64,000 nt of DNA from Branchiostoma belcheri (Eukaryota > Chordata > Leptocardii > Amphioxiformes > Branchiostomatidae): assembly GCF_001625305.1 (NCBI RefSeq), contig NW_017803702.1:146982-210981 (forward strand), in the 5' to 3' direction. Both the position numbers and the translations under genes were made by a program. The notes beneath the pieces are model-generated. The model was not told the DNA's origin. It did no database searches and worked only from the letters and a program-made list of their open reading frames with translations. Shown here piece by piece: positions 12,183 to 25,700 of this stretch; position 1 is the stretch's first letter, and the number at the start of each line of letters is the position of its first letter.

Positions 12183-13755
12183 TACAGTGTGCTTAATGAT
12201 TATAGAGACAGTATAGTAAAAGTCGCTGTGTGGCGCTGTGTCATCTGTAGTCTAAAATCCTTCTGTCGTTTACACCATGGAAGTGATTTTATGTAATTAT
12301 ACAACAATTTATGGAACGTGTCGCGAACATGCCTTTATTTTCAAATTTAGAATCCAAAAAAAGTTATATTTTGTTTTGTAAAATATAACATTATAACGCA
12401 AAAATGGCGTATTAAAGAAGAACTGCTGGCATCATCAGGGACATTCTTTCCGAGAACCACGTTGACACAGAGCGCGGAGTTTAAACTGGCCATGTAGGTA
12501 AGGATTGTTCTCATTGAAATGTACAGAATATACGTAACGGAGGTTACACCATCTCGCTTTGTTGTTGTTTTTTTCTACGGAAAGGTTTTACAGTTCTTAG
12601 CTGCATCTCTTATGACCAATGGAGCACATGTGAGGACATTTAAAAACTTGACAACTTTCTTTTACCAGGTGAATTCTTTACTGCTACTAAAAGTTACTGA
12701 GGTTAAAGTCATTTAAAGCATTTTGTTCAGCATCGGTGGCTACAATAGCAGCGAACACCCTTCCTCCTTCGCTTTAAAACCCAGACGATTTTGTCAAAAC
12801 GACAATTTCTTGCCTTATATGCTGCTCTATTTAAAATTTACGACCGTCTTACTAGAGCGGAAATCTACGGTAACGGAGGTTACATATTAAGGCCTTAGTC
12901 AATGATGTTTATGGATGACATCAGCGCAAGCATTAGTTTCAGTCTCGAAAAAAACAACTAAAACTAGACATTTTGTTGCTCTCTGTTAGTTCTTAAAATA
13001 CTCATGAAAGTGCTCAAATATTATTTATTTGTGGCTCTGTTTGAAATATGATCGGGCTTATTTCTTTAAAAGTATAGCCGAAGGCACATAATTATTACAC
13101 ATTTGTTTCTGTTCCAGTTTAATCTAAATATAAATCCTAACCAAAGGTCTAATTAGGTGGGACATATGGCAGGACTAAAAATTAAAGGCTTAAAATGGCT
13201 TCTGGTTCTTGCATTAAGCATATCAACAAGGAAGGTTCAAACAAAAAAGACACATCGTTTATTCAGTGCTTATCATGGCTTTCTTTATTCCATGTTTCTT
13301 AACTTAAAACAACATCTAAAGCACGAAAATACTTCGATAGGCTTTGCAAAAATAACCGCATTTTCTATGCAAAGCATAACGTAAAAGATATCAGGAATTT
13401 CACGTTTGGTCTGATATAATACAATGTAGAGGTCAGTAAGAAATGTTTGAGACAACAATTGTACTTTAAAGTAAATTTAGGGAGAAATACTATCGTCAAT
13501 GTTGTATAATATAATACAACCATGTTTTTTTACAGTCTGTTGACCATTGATAGACCATTGTAATTAAATTTACTTAATTTTGACGAACCTATTTCAAATT
13601 CAATCTTTTTTCCGTGAGTCTTTGAATGTATCCGCGATCACGTGTTGATCATGTGACAATCACGTGTTGCTGCTTTTGGCCCCTTTTGGTTGGTGGTGTG
13701 ACTGTCACCTGGCTATGACGTCATCGGTGACGACAGAGAGGATGCTGGGAGCGCA
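12183..13755. other. No gene; fragment of a MITE and short direct repeats
   Basis: GTAACGGAGGTTACA occurs near 12533 and again near 12868 in the same orientation. A piece near 12910-12960 (TTTATGGATGACATC) matches the terminus of the Harbinger-like MITE. The rest is AT-rich. AATAAA-type signals on the minus strand (near 13258 and 13281) could serve the peptide gene that ends at 13756. Confidence 0.35.
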
Positions 13756-13796
13756 TCAACCCTGGCAGAACTTCCAGAAGGAGTTGCTGCACTTCC
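13756..13796 (-). CDS. Exon 3: C-terminal hormone segment
   Basis: This 41-nt exon reads (G)KCSNSFWKFCQG then TGA. It holds both cysteines, the FWK pharmacophore shared by somatostatin and urotensin II, and the terminal Gly expected for amidation. It is preceded by a T-rich acceptor. Confidence 0.8.
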
Positions 13797-16700
13797 CTGA
13801 AAAAAAGGGTTAATTTTTATATGTACAAGTTTTAAGTTTATTATATCTGTATAATAGAAAAAAATTCTACTTGTACAAGTTTTCACTAAATAACACACGT
13901 ACACGATTCAACACGTCAGCAGAACGTACTGTGCTTGCGCGAAGTCTGGATTTTTCACGGTTGGTTGTTGGATGTTTGGTCAATGTTGCATCATAAATTA
14001 GCCAGTTGCAAACGATATGTTTCCCGACAAAACAATTTAAGAATACATACAGGATTTTATCAATAAATGTGTAATTTTGGCTTTAAATTCTCTTTAAGAG
14101 CCTTGAATTATAGAAGACGGGTTTTGTGAAGGCGCATGCCCAGTACATTTTGCCGACGTGGTGAAAAAATCTGTTCTCGATGATACCACAACGACATTGT
14201 TTGTTTGAAATAGGAGTGCTTGTTGACCGGTTATTTGTTAATGCGACACAAACAAACAAACAAACAAAATTTGTCCCATCATGCCAGTGCTCCAATTTTT
14301 GCTGACGTCGTTGAGAACTAAACTGACGCATGCGTAGACCTACCTTTCCACCTCTTGGCCGCGCGTTGCACCACGGTCGTCCTCAGGGACTCCCGACTCT
14401 CCTCGTCAGTGTCCATGACGTTCTGCGGGTGCCGCGCATGCGCGGGTCTCCCAGGAGAGTTTTCCAGCAGGGTTTTCCACAGGAGCCAATAGGCGGCCTC
14501 CTTCACATCCGGGACATCATCGTAGGGCGTAGATATGTCATCATCTAGCTGCAGGAAACGACAAAATGACAAATGTCAGAAAGCCCATCTTACAATGATA
14601 AGCGAAAAAAAGAAGATTTTGAAACAATGCTCTTAATAGAAGAAGAAGGTCTCCTTTGCTATTATGCAGAGCGTAGGGTGGTGCCCATATCCATTTCTGT
14701 AGCCCTTGGGCGACACACAGTTGTGCAATGCACTACAGCAGGGGGCTGGTCCGCTGGTAGTGTTTGTGTGTTTGACCTTCCCACACTCTTTCTCATATGT
14801 GCTGAGTGCTAAGCAGAGAACGAAGTGTACCATTTTTAAAGTCTTTGGTATGTCCAGCCGGGGTTTGAACTCACGACCTCCCGGTTACCAAGCGAGCACT
14901 CTACTAATCAATCTATTGCACCGGCTCTTAATAGGCAACAAACAAATACATGGCCGTCTCCGGTAATGATTAAATGAATGGCGATTTCTACTGCACGCTT
15001 TTTGCCACATTGGGATGAGTACAGATCAGAAGAAAACATGATGAACAGATACAATATATTAGAATATATCAAATAAAACTAAGTATATTTGTTTAATATA
15101 CCAATGTAATTGTCCATAACAATAATAATGTTTGTGAATGAATCCAAGCCACACAATGTCAAACCTATTGAATGTAGCTGCAACGTCGAGGCATTTCTTG
15201 AAATTGCAATTAATATCAATCAATTCTTACTCATTTACATAATAAAGATATGGTCTTACTATATTCTATTGAGGATTTTAAGTACGGCCGATCCTGTGAA
15301 TAGACTGAAATATTAAATTATTAGGATCAAATATTTGCCAAAGGCTATCGTCACAAACCAAGTTGACGTATATCTTAGTGAATGCCGAGTACCTGCAGGA
15401 AATCGGCATCTTAAAATAGCGAATGTGTGAAACACAAGCTTTGTTGTAACCCACACACCACACCCCCGACCTCACGTGTTTCTGTCATGCCTAACGTAAG
15501 AACCTGTCACTGTCAGTTTGAAGACACAAGGAACACCCGCTGAACGTCTTAGTGACCATATGTGGGGATGATATTTTTACAGTATCTATCCCCACCTGAA
15601 CCATGGTGTTTTCAGTAAAGCCTGATCTCAAAATTAAACGTCAGCACTGTACAAAATCGTGTCTTTGAGCTTATGTTAATATTGAGGTCACAATTCTTAC
15701 ACTTAATACAGCTTAAACGAAAATATAGCAGACACCAAAACACATAGAAATTCTTAATAACGATTATGGGCACTATTTCTGTATATTCTTGATATGGATT
15801 GTTAATTTTTGTTCATACAACAAACAACCCGGCCGGGGCCTGGTTTGGAAATGTGACCTAAGTATTAAGCATGCATAAAGGTACCTACGAAGGAAGAAGC
15901 GTTTTAAATGCATTTATATTATTCTAGATCCGTTCCCGCAGTACGTGTGTAGATATATTTTGTCTTTATCACCGATTTCGCAACATGTATATATTTCTAT
16001 TTGCGTGTAAATGTGATAACTGGAAGACTAGCCTAACGAAGATGAAATGTTTTAAAACAAATGCTAGGCTTTAATGAATACGGAAAAATGGATTCTGTGC
16101 AGTATCAAAAGTGTCTGTGTTCTCACTGGTAGTTTTGTAGAAGACTTGCCAGTGACACGACAGCTAAAAAATAGCATACTAGTAAAGCAAACTGTCGTTC
16201 CACGGGTGAAATGTGTTTGAATATACTGGCAACATATGACCTGAAAACGTGTTGAAGACAGCCATTGTGACTTAAAGTCATTGATGTTAACTGAAGCATG
16301 AAGACGACAAGTCCTGCTGTGAACAGGAGCGGGTGTTTGGTTCAGAGTGAACGGTGGGTAGGGGACAGCCCACTAATTCCAGCCCCTATTGGAATATATA
16401 GAAAACATCTAAGAACTGAGCTGTCAACAATCACCTACTTGAGTGTTCAACTATTGCAAACACACACTGACAGGGTAGTCCAACTTCCAAATTGTCCATT
16501 TAGTCAAAAAATTTCGCTTTTTGACCAGCGAAACATAGCATGGCAAATGCAAACACTGGCAGCATGACCTCTGACCCCCTTGAAGACCAGAAGACAAGAA
16601 GATGGGAGTAGTTTTAAGAACTCTACCAAGCAGCCAAAACAACACTAACAGCCAGTTTTTTCAAGTTGATAGAAATAACTCTCCAGCTGGAAAATGACAG

Positions 16701-19700
16701 CATTTATCCACACATACCAAAAAAAAGGCTGTTTTCAGTTGGTTTGGCTGCACTCAATCAAATCAGACTGGGCCCTCTGGGCATGCGCCAATTGGTGACC
16801 TTTGTCCGGTACAGACAGGCCCTGCAGGGTACCGGCTATACCGTCTTTACATGTTTGGTTTCTGTCTGGCTGACTTCCCTTCGAAATCTCATGTTCGGCT
16901 GCATTTGAAATCGTGCTTTATCAGAATTTGTCTTTAACCGTAGGGTCGTGTGGCACAGTCGGTAGGTCGCGGGTTCGAATCCTGCCCATGTCACCGATCT
17001 TGTGCCCTTGGGAAAGGCACTTTACACAAATTTCCTCACTTCACGTAGGTTGAAATGAGTGCCTAGCTTCGGTTAGGGACTTCCCTCGAATGGAACGTTA
17101 AATTGAGGTCCCGCGTTTGGGAGAGCCATACCCACGCACATTAAAGAACTCACCGCACTTGTCGAAAAGAGTAGGTAGGGGTCCTTCCCGGTGTGAGTGA
17201 TTTAAACCTTACAGTCCGGTCTTACGCAGCTTGTACGTGATTGTACGTACATGTGCAAAACTGGTGTGTTACGCCTAAAGACGGTTTATCGGTCATGCAA
17301 AACAAACAAACAAACAAACAAACAAACAAACAAACAAAGCGTACGCTGACACCGTCCCCATTGAAATGTAAGTAGGGACACCAACAATTCGGTCAGTACA
17401 GCTTACATCATTAAATAAAATTTAGAGTTAACATGATCTACTACTGGTATTCCAGACATGGTAGAGCTCACAAGGGTATGGACCATATGTTCCAATCGAT
17501 CAATCTATTAATCTGGAAGTAGTATTAAGCCTTGTTCATGTGAAGTCACCCAAACCGCGATTCGGGTAACTCGCATTCCTCACATCTGGTCCACGTGCCA
17601 CACATTCCTTTGAAACCGTGTCCGATTACAATTTGCCTGAGCTGCATTTATTGTTCTTTGATGAAAACACACTGGGTAGCGTGTTATTAATGTCAGGGGT
17701 CAACGACCTTCTTGCTGATGCCCCCCTCCCAGCGTACCTCGGCCGAATGCCGACGTGGTCCCGCCAGAGGCGGTGAAGCTCGCCCTAGAACGGACACATT
17801 ATTTTACCATTACTACTCTTTAAGTTGCTGCCACGTAAAATTTGGTATTGCATATAAATAAAGAAATATCACCCCGTAATCCATGACCAGGCGAAGTTAT
17901 ATTGAAATCACATTGCGTTCAGACGCAAATCGCGATGCGGGAAAACCGATTCGAAACCACTTCTAGAAGTGGCTTTGGATCGAGGCGCTTTCAATGTCAT
18001 TTAAAGCGTTCAGATGGAGCCACTTGAAACAGGATTCTGGGTAAACCACATGTAAAGCGCCTTGGGTGACTTCACATGAACACGGCCATAGACTAGCGTG
18101 AATTTTCAATTATTGTTAATGTGAACCAGGTGGCATTCAAGTTACCCAGATAATAAAAGTGATTTTATTACGTCGCTGATGATCATTGCCCAGGGGTCAC
18201 TGAAAGATTATGCATTGGCGTCAGTTCGTATGTGAGGGGCTTTTCATGGATCAAACTGGGATAGAAGGAGCAAGGACGAGTCGTCTAACCTTTGGCGGTA
18301 ATCTCGTCACTTTTAAGCACACCTGAGCCGAATGTCTCGGCGCGGAATCGTGCACTACATTTCCTGTTATACAGACGTCATTTATAAGTGTAGCCGTTCC
18401 AAAAAGTCCTTCGACAGAAACTATTGGAGTTTTATTCTCATGTTTTGTTTTAATAAATTTAGAAAAGCAAAAACGTTAAAATTTGTGGCCAGATTCTCAA
18501 AGGGACCTGTAATTTTCTATGTGCATGCAGCGAGACTGCAAGACCCGATGGAATTTTACATGGCCCTCTTTCTTTCGGATAAAGATTCTAAAAGTAACAA
18601 TATAGATTCTTTTTTTCCGACTGAAAAAACAAACAAACAATGCAAACCATTGGAAACATATAGTTCCTAAACGCTTCGAGGAGAAATCAAGGATTCCTGA
18701 ATGCACAGTCTTAAAGAGATGACCCGGATTGCTGACCTTTGACCTGTATTCTTATTCCCGAATGTACACCACTGGGAGATGACCCAGATGACTGACCTTT
18801 GACCTATATGTCGTTTACCAATGATGTACTGGTTCCAAATATAAATTGCAAGCCACGGAGAATGAAAACAAAGTCGTTACTTGATTCCACTGACATTACC
18901 TTGTTTAGTGACCTTAACTTTTCGGTCAGACCCTGCAGCATATGCGTGAGAATAGTGCTGCAAGATAAATAATACGCCGTTAACAGTTCAAGAGATCTGA
19001 TTTACCAGAGTAACCTCAGGCGTGGGTTTGAATCAAATGTCAGAGCTGATATAAAGGTTAAAACAATTATCTGGTTGACCAATGATGAAACCCAGAGATT
19101 ACAGGGTATCAGGCACGTGGGTTCCAAGGAAGGGACATGCGCACATTACTGGTAAACAGGAGATACACCCTGTCAACTTGGAGTGAAGAAGTATGGCAAT
19201 GACCAAGGTGAGGAGTTAAATGAATAAATAAATACATAGGATCAGTAGAACTTCTGACAAGCAGATTTGTGACTACATCCAAAATATAATCATGGGGAAA
19301 ATAAAATTAAAGAATTCGAATTACGTAAATGGTTTATGTGTGTGGGTTCTTTAACGTGCGTGGGGTGTGGCTCTCCCAAACACGGGACCTTAATTTGACG
19401 TCCCAGCCAAGGTAAGGTATTCATTTACACCTGATTGAAGTGAGGAAAGTCGTGTAAAGTGCATTTCCTAATGACCGGTGACATCGGACAGGTTTAAATC
19501 TCCAGACCTCTAGGGTGTGAGCCGAACACTCTACTCGCCACACGACCCCAACATAGATTTTTGCTAGCATTGAAGTGAATCAGAGATTGTAATACTATTC
19601 AGTCAATACTAAATTCTATCGTATTTTTCCTTTCTTCTTATTTTGCGGGGCAAAAAAATTAAAACCTAGAAAACAACATTTCAATTGCAACTGTAATACA

Positions 19701-22700
19701 ACTACATATCGTAATAAAATGGTAGAGATATTGGTAAAAAAAAGTTCGAATTCGAACCCGGGTCAAAAAGCCTAATTCCTACAACCTATTCCTGTATATT
19801 ACAAAACGTCACACTTAAAGTTTGCCGTTCTGCGAAATGGCATCGGCCTCTTTAAGTGGCAACGACACGCGAATATATACGAGACTACCGCGAATACGAA
19901 ATTACCTTCGGGGCCACCCTGGCTGTCTTCGCCAGGGCATTCACACTACAAAACTACGCCAAGGTCTTTCTACCAGACCACCTGCTTCTCTAAACAGTGT
20001 TCTGACTAACAGTCTCACAGTGACGCAAGCAGGAAGGACAGGGTCTGGCCATGTACTAGATGAAGCCATTCATGCTAATGCATAAGAAGGTCAAAACCAT
20101 TATAACGAATTAGCGGTCCTCTATGATAGTCGACTTCGACGTTGATGCAATATAAATTAATCTCTACAAGTGAAATCAACACTGGAATTGGATTAGAAAA
20201 CGTTTTAGGTACTTTTCTCCCTCTTAGAAGCACCGCAACTGTAGGTAACATTGACAGGGCAACGTTACGTAATGTTGACGTCAGTGGTGGTTTCCATATG
20301 TTTGTTTATACTCTTAGGCCACAGCAAGTAAATTTTATGGATGGCATCCTCCGCAGACTCCAAATATAATGCGAACGGGCGAAAAAAACAAGGCGGGCCG
20401 AAAAAAATAAGGTTTCTACATTCTAAAATTTTGACTCAATCATTGTACAAATGGTTTTTATTCAGTGGGAATATCACATATACACAGCCAACATCACATA
20501 TCACTGCATCAAAGTAAGAAACATAACATTGAATCAGAGCTTTATCTTGTCTCCCATCCACGTTCCGGCATGGCAACAGACATCTTTACCCATTTTCGGC
20601 ATGTTGACCACTGTCAGAAGGCAACAAAATTTCTTGTTGCTTTTTTTTAAATCAGGTGAAAATCAATGCGCGCGCTGATGTCATCCATAAAATTACTTGC
20701 TGTGGCCTTAGTATCTATTTTTTCCTTTCGACCCTTAACCACCCCGTTCCACACAAGACCCGAAAAACATTAACGATACTTCTGCAACAAGAATATCTCT
20801 GATTTCTATTTAAGATATGATATAATAATTTATATTGTTACTCGTAGTTTTAAACTATTTCTAATTATCCATTACAAAATGGTTTCATTGTCTCCTCCAT
20901 ATTTCAAAACTTAAGACAGAAATTTCAAAGGTCGTTCAATGGCAATGCATATGATACTGAAATGACTAGAATGTTTTCAATACGATGAATGTGTTATGCT
21001 GTATCATGTACGTGCTTCTTTCTAATGAAAAGCAATTGTTATAACAGCTAAAAAGGTACCCTGCTAGAAAGCTAGTCGGAATGTTGACTGACAAGTGGGT
21101 TCGTGTGGCGTAGAGGTCCCGGTTTCGAGTCCTGATATGCCCTTGGGAAAGGCACTTTACACGACTTTCCTGAGTATTGTCTTGTACTATGTCTGTTCTC
21201 TGCGTTGGTGGCGGCATAAAATAGGTTGATATAGCTTGAGTGTGCTGCCACCCATAATGTCTAGTCATGAAATGTTGAAATAGAAAAATTTGGAATATGA
21301 AAAAATGCTGAAATTCTATTTCTACTAATGTCGCGGTATAATGTACAACAGTTATCATATAGTTTACACACCATTTTCGAAGCTGTTCAAACTAAAGGTA
21401 AACACATTATTCCTAACGTATGACTCTGACGCAAAAGTGCCAGTAGCTAATGATAAAGACAAATGTTTTGACACGAGTTGTCAGCCAACGACTTTGGCCG
21501 TAAATTTCTATTTCCGCAACCCTAACAGACGGGAGGAAGCTGTAGTGTTTGTAGTAGATATATACCAAATGGGGCGCTAATATATTTGCACAATCACATG
21601 TGTGGTGATTACTATATATGCGCGTGGATACAGTTTGCTTTACTCTTTATTTCGCATCATTAGAATATACTTTTTAAGAAACAAACGAGCAAATGGTGAG
21701 GCAAGAGTACTGCAAGGTTCTTGACAAGACGAAATTTAAGTAAATACGGGGTTCTTTGCATAAGGTAAAAAAGTACGAAGGTGCCGTCGGCACCAGGTGT
21801 TCCAAGGTATCACTTAGCGGTATGTCAACACTAGGTTTACATATGTCAACAGCACATTGACATGGTGGCTGACAGAATGATCTCATGGTCTAGTTGTAAG
21901 GATTGACTTAGAATAGGAAGGTTTGAGGTTGAAATCCTGGGCAGGCTCCAGTGTTTCGGCGTTGGTTGAAACAATTTCTTTTTTGTCGACTCCTGATCTC
22001 CAAAAACAGATATCAGGAGCTTGTATTATAGTACCGACAAGGTTGCATATGCTGATTCCATCGCAAAATTTAAAAAAAAAACACGGTAAACAGTGGAAAT
22101 GAACTCAAAACAACGCGATCAAAAAGCTTGGAGATCGCACACGGGCGGATGCAGACTCCATACTCTAGTTTCAGGGTTGACATATTGAAGAAATATATTG
22201 TAAATACACAGAAAAACGTGAGACTGACCGGGTCCTTGCTTCTGCTCTAATAGAGACAACGCAAATCTTACTGTGACTGTACCGAATTCGTGACTGCAAC
22301 TGCCTGTAACAACAGAAACTATGAGCGCTATCCTTTATAAAACTTTCAGCATGTTCCCTATTATACTTACCTTGCTTGAAACATGTTCAGATCAAGCGGT
22401 GGGTATGCATGCAAATGTACAACTATGACTTTTGTTATCATAATGTTAACGCTATGGAAGCTGCAGAATACTACCCATTGCCCACAAACTCTTAAAAAAA
22501 ACAGGCATATCTAGGGCAGCAGTTACTCATTCGGCAATTTTGCTTGATGCATGGTTCAAATGTGTTGTCAGTAAGTATTGCATAGGACGTAATACAAACA
22601 CAAGAAATTACTCTTACACTACCACAAAGCTGTTACCAGGTATGTTTTTAAGTATTTGTAAACTGGAACCGCAAGGCGAGAATAAAATCACTACCTCACG

Positions 22701-25700
22701 GTTGTTTTATTTTTAGGCATTGTATATCTATATAATTAACACCGCAGGTGGGTAAATGTATACATATGGCAGGCCGGATGGCACTCCGGAGCGGATACAT
22801 GTTGTATAACTATATACATATACTGTATGCTATACGCAAGCAATGAATGCAAACAAAGATCTCTTTGACTGAATATATCCCCAGACGATTGACGTATTCG
22901 GTGCATATTCACTGGCATGCTTATGTTACTGTTACTAATACTACACAGGGACTCTATATTATTGGCTTCGGACCAAATAAGAACTGAAAACAGCATTTTC
23001 TCATTTTATTACAGTCCTACAGAAGTAGTGACCGGTGCAATAGCTCAATTGGTAGAGTGCTCGCTTTGTAACCGGGAGGTCGTGAGTTCAAACCCCGACC
23101 GGGTCATACCAAAGACTCTAAAAATGGTACCAGCAGACTAACCCCCTGCGGTAGTGCATTGCACAACTGTGTGTCGCCCAAGAGCTACAGAAATGGATAT
23201 GGGCACCACCCTACGCTCTGCATAAGGGCATGGGAGACCTTTCTTTCCTTTCCTTTCCTTTCCTTTCCTTTCCTACAGAAGTATTTTGTGTTTGTGCTAC
23301 TTGGTAGTGAAATTTTTCACAGAAGGGTAAAGGTGGTAAGGTGCTCAGTTGTGGTTTAAAATCTGGAAAACGGATGACTTTAAGTTATTGGGCCGTACTT
23401 AATTTGCCCTCTCAGGAAAGCTATGTCAAACTCTCTGTAACGTACGTAGTGTTTAACAATGCCTCGCTGGATGGTACCTATTAATAAGGTTCTGGGGTAT
23501 GGATCCTTGGACCTTCCCTGTGTTAGTGGTTAAAACCTTACAGTCTGGTCTCAGGTTTAACATCTTGAAAATGTGATAGTCACCTGTTATGTCAATCCGT
23601 CCACGAATGCGGCAAAATCTTAATAAGTAGATTAATATCCAAATATCAATAAACATATGAATAAAAGAATTGTGTTATCGTTTAGCTAATAAAAGTGAGG
23701 ATCACACATAGTTACTGTTGTCCAATGTTTTTAGCATAGTGTCTCTTTTATCGAAGTGCGGGCGGATTTTCTTCGGAAGTATAGTAGTTTCCCACCGCCC
23801 TGCTCAACTGGCCGCCCGGTGGGAGTGTTACACCCGCAGGAGTTTTGCACGGCAGGAGTTTCGTTATCGTGGTGGTCCTAATTAAAGTCATGACGTGCAA
23901 AACCTACCGGGGAGTCTTGTTTAGTCGGGCGGCAAAGAGGTCCTGTAGTCCTGATGAGAACAGACACAAGCCACGGTAGACTGGAAACCAGGTCACAGAA
24001 ATTTCTAGCTTCATATCTAATACTGATATTAGTGATAATGACTAAATATATTCCGTGTTAATTTACGTTTATTTTCTGGAATTATACGTGTTTATCCCTT
24101 TAATTTTCTCATTTAAACGACTGCGTCCTAGAAAAATGCTGTTGATGAAAGTCACATCGTTGTAGGGCAAATCGTGGGGCAAATCGCCTAGCCAAAGTTA
24201 AGGATCGTGACTAGAATTTTAAGATAACAGGTCTTATTTTTCAAACGAATATGTTGAATGGCACAGGTCTTTAGAATTATTTTTCCATGCGTCAGTGTAC
24301 GAGTTAAGCGGGCGACGGCGACGTCAAAATCTCCGCAAGTCTTTCATGTGACGTTTGTCTCAGTAAAAAAGGGATCTATTAATAATAATGATTGAAATAG
24401 GGAAAATTGAGAACAGAATATGATTCAACTTCTGCAGCCAGTGTCACTACATTTCCTGTTGCAAGGGATGTGTAACGTTTTCGCGTAGTTGAAGCTTAGA
24501 GTAATTTTTCATCAAAGAAAATATCCTTTTTTGTGTCGTTAATGAGGTAAAGCAAAATTGTTTAAAGCGTTCTTCTTTGCTTTGTTTGAAGAAGCCGCGC
24601 CACTTGATTACATATTATGGACTTCAGACGTCACATAATTTCAATATCAGCTGAAACCGCCTTCTACGCCCGAGGCATTTTGGAATACTTAGAGCGAAAT
24701 AAACACCGTAGCTAAACAGTATCCAAATTTTGCACTCAAATATGACCAAAAGACGTCTTTTTTTCCCCTTTCTTCCAAATATTCAAGGAGGATAGTTCCC
24801 ATGACTACAAGCTTTTATTTATTTATTTATTTATTTATTTCATTTTGGTTTAATGAACTAAAGGAGCCTTCATAATACTTTATTTAAAGTATGCTTTTAA
24901 AATATCAAATTCCATGTAGTGTATCAAAAACTAGGAATAATGGACGCTGACCTTTACGCATCGCTGAAAGTACGCTTAAATATCAGATTTTATGCAAAGG
25001 CCCACGTTTCTTTTAATATCAGCTTAAATGATATAATATCAGCTTTAATATCAGCCTAAATAGCCTTTACACATATTTTCTTTAAAGTATGCTTGAATAT
25101 CAAATTCCGTGTAATGTATCAAAAGATTTTTATCTAAGCTCATAATGATAATATCAGGTTTAATTTTAGCTTAAAGAGCATTTACACATACTTTATTTAA
25201 GGTATCCTTAAGTATCACATTCCGCGTAGTGCATGCATCAATAGCTAGGAATACTGGACGTCGACCTTTATGCATGGCTTAAACTACGCTTAAATTCAAT
25301 GCAATGACTCACGCTTTATTTTATACCAGCTTGCTATTTGTAGACGTAGAATTCTCATTCCTTTCTTGGAACACCGAGGTACATGTAATTTACCCGCCTC
25401 CATTATTACTTCTTTTGAAACCCACAGTAATATTGGGTACTTCAAAGACCCTTTGGTTGACGCTGAAAGTTCAGAGTAAAGAAGCCAAGCGTGTTACGTG
25501 GTACGGTTCACTCATATCGGTACCGTCAGCACTTATAGGTTCAGCTGTGTATAGCCAAATATGGCCTAGCCAAATATTCCAAAAAGCAGTTACTCAAGCA
25601 ACTGGATATGATTTTGGAAACGGTCCGACGTTTCAGCTATTATCCACTAGCTTTCGTCAGTGACTGAGAGACCAGAAGAGAAATGCAGGTTTATAAGCAC

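Noticed and set aside
18332-18670. 112-codon plus-strand frame
   Set aside because: Low-complexity Lys/Phe/Ser composition inside the peptide gene's intron, with no domain or splice fit.
23030-23105. Apparent tRNA-Thr gene
   Set aside because: Only the head is tRNA-like. It continues into a SINE body with a simple tail and is flanked by a 13-bp target duplication.
23940-24000. Hammerhead-ribozyme-like CTGATGAG ... GAAA
   Set aside because: Only about three base pairs could form stem II, and no convincing stems I and III or cleavage triplet surround it.
25304-25663. 119-codon plus-strand frame
   Set aside because: Its second half is the left arm of an inverted-repeat MITE, and the first half has no recognisable domain.
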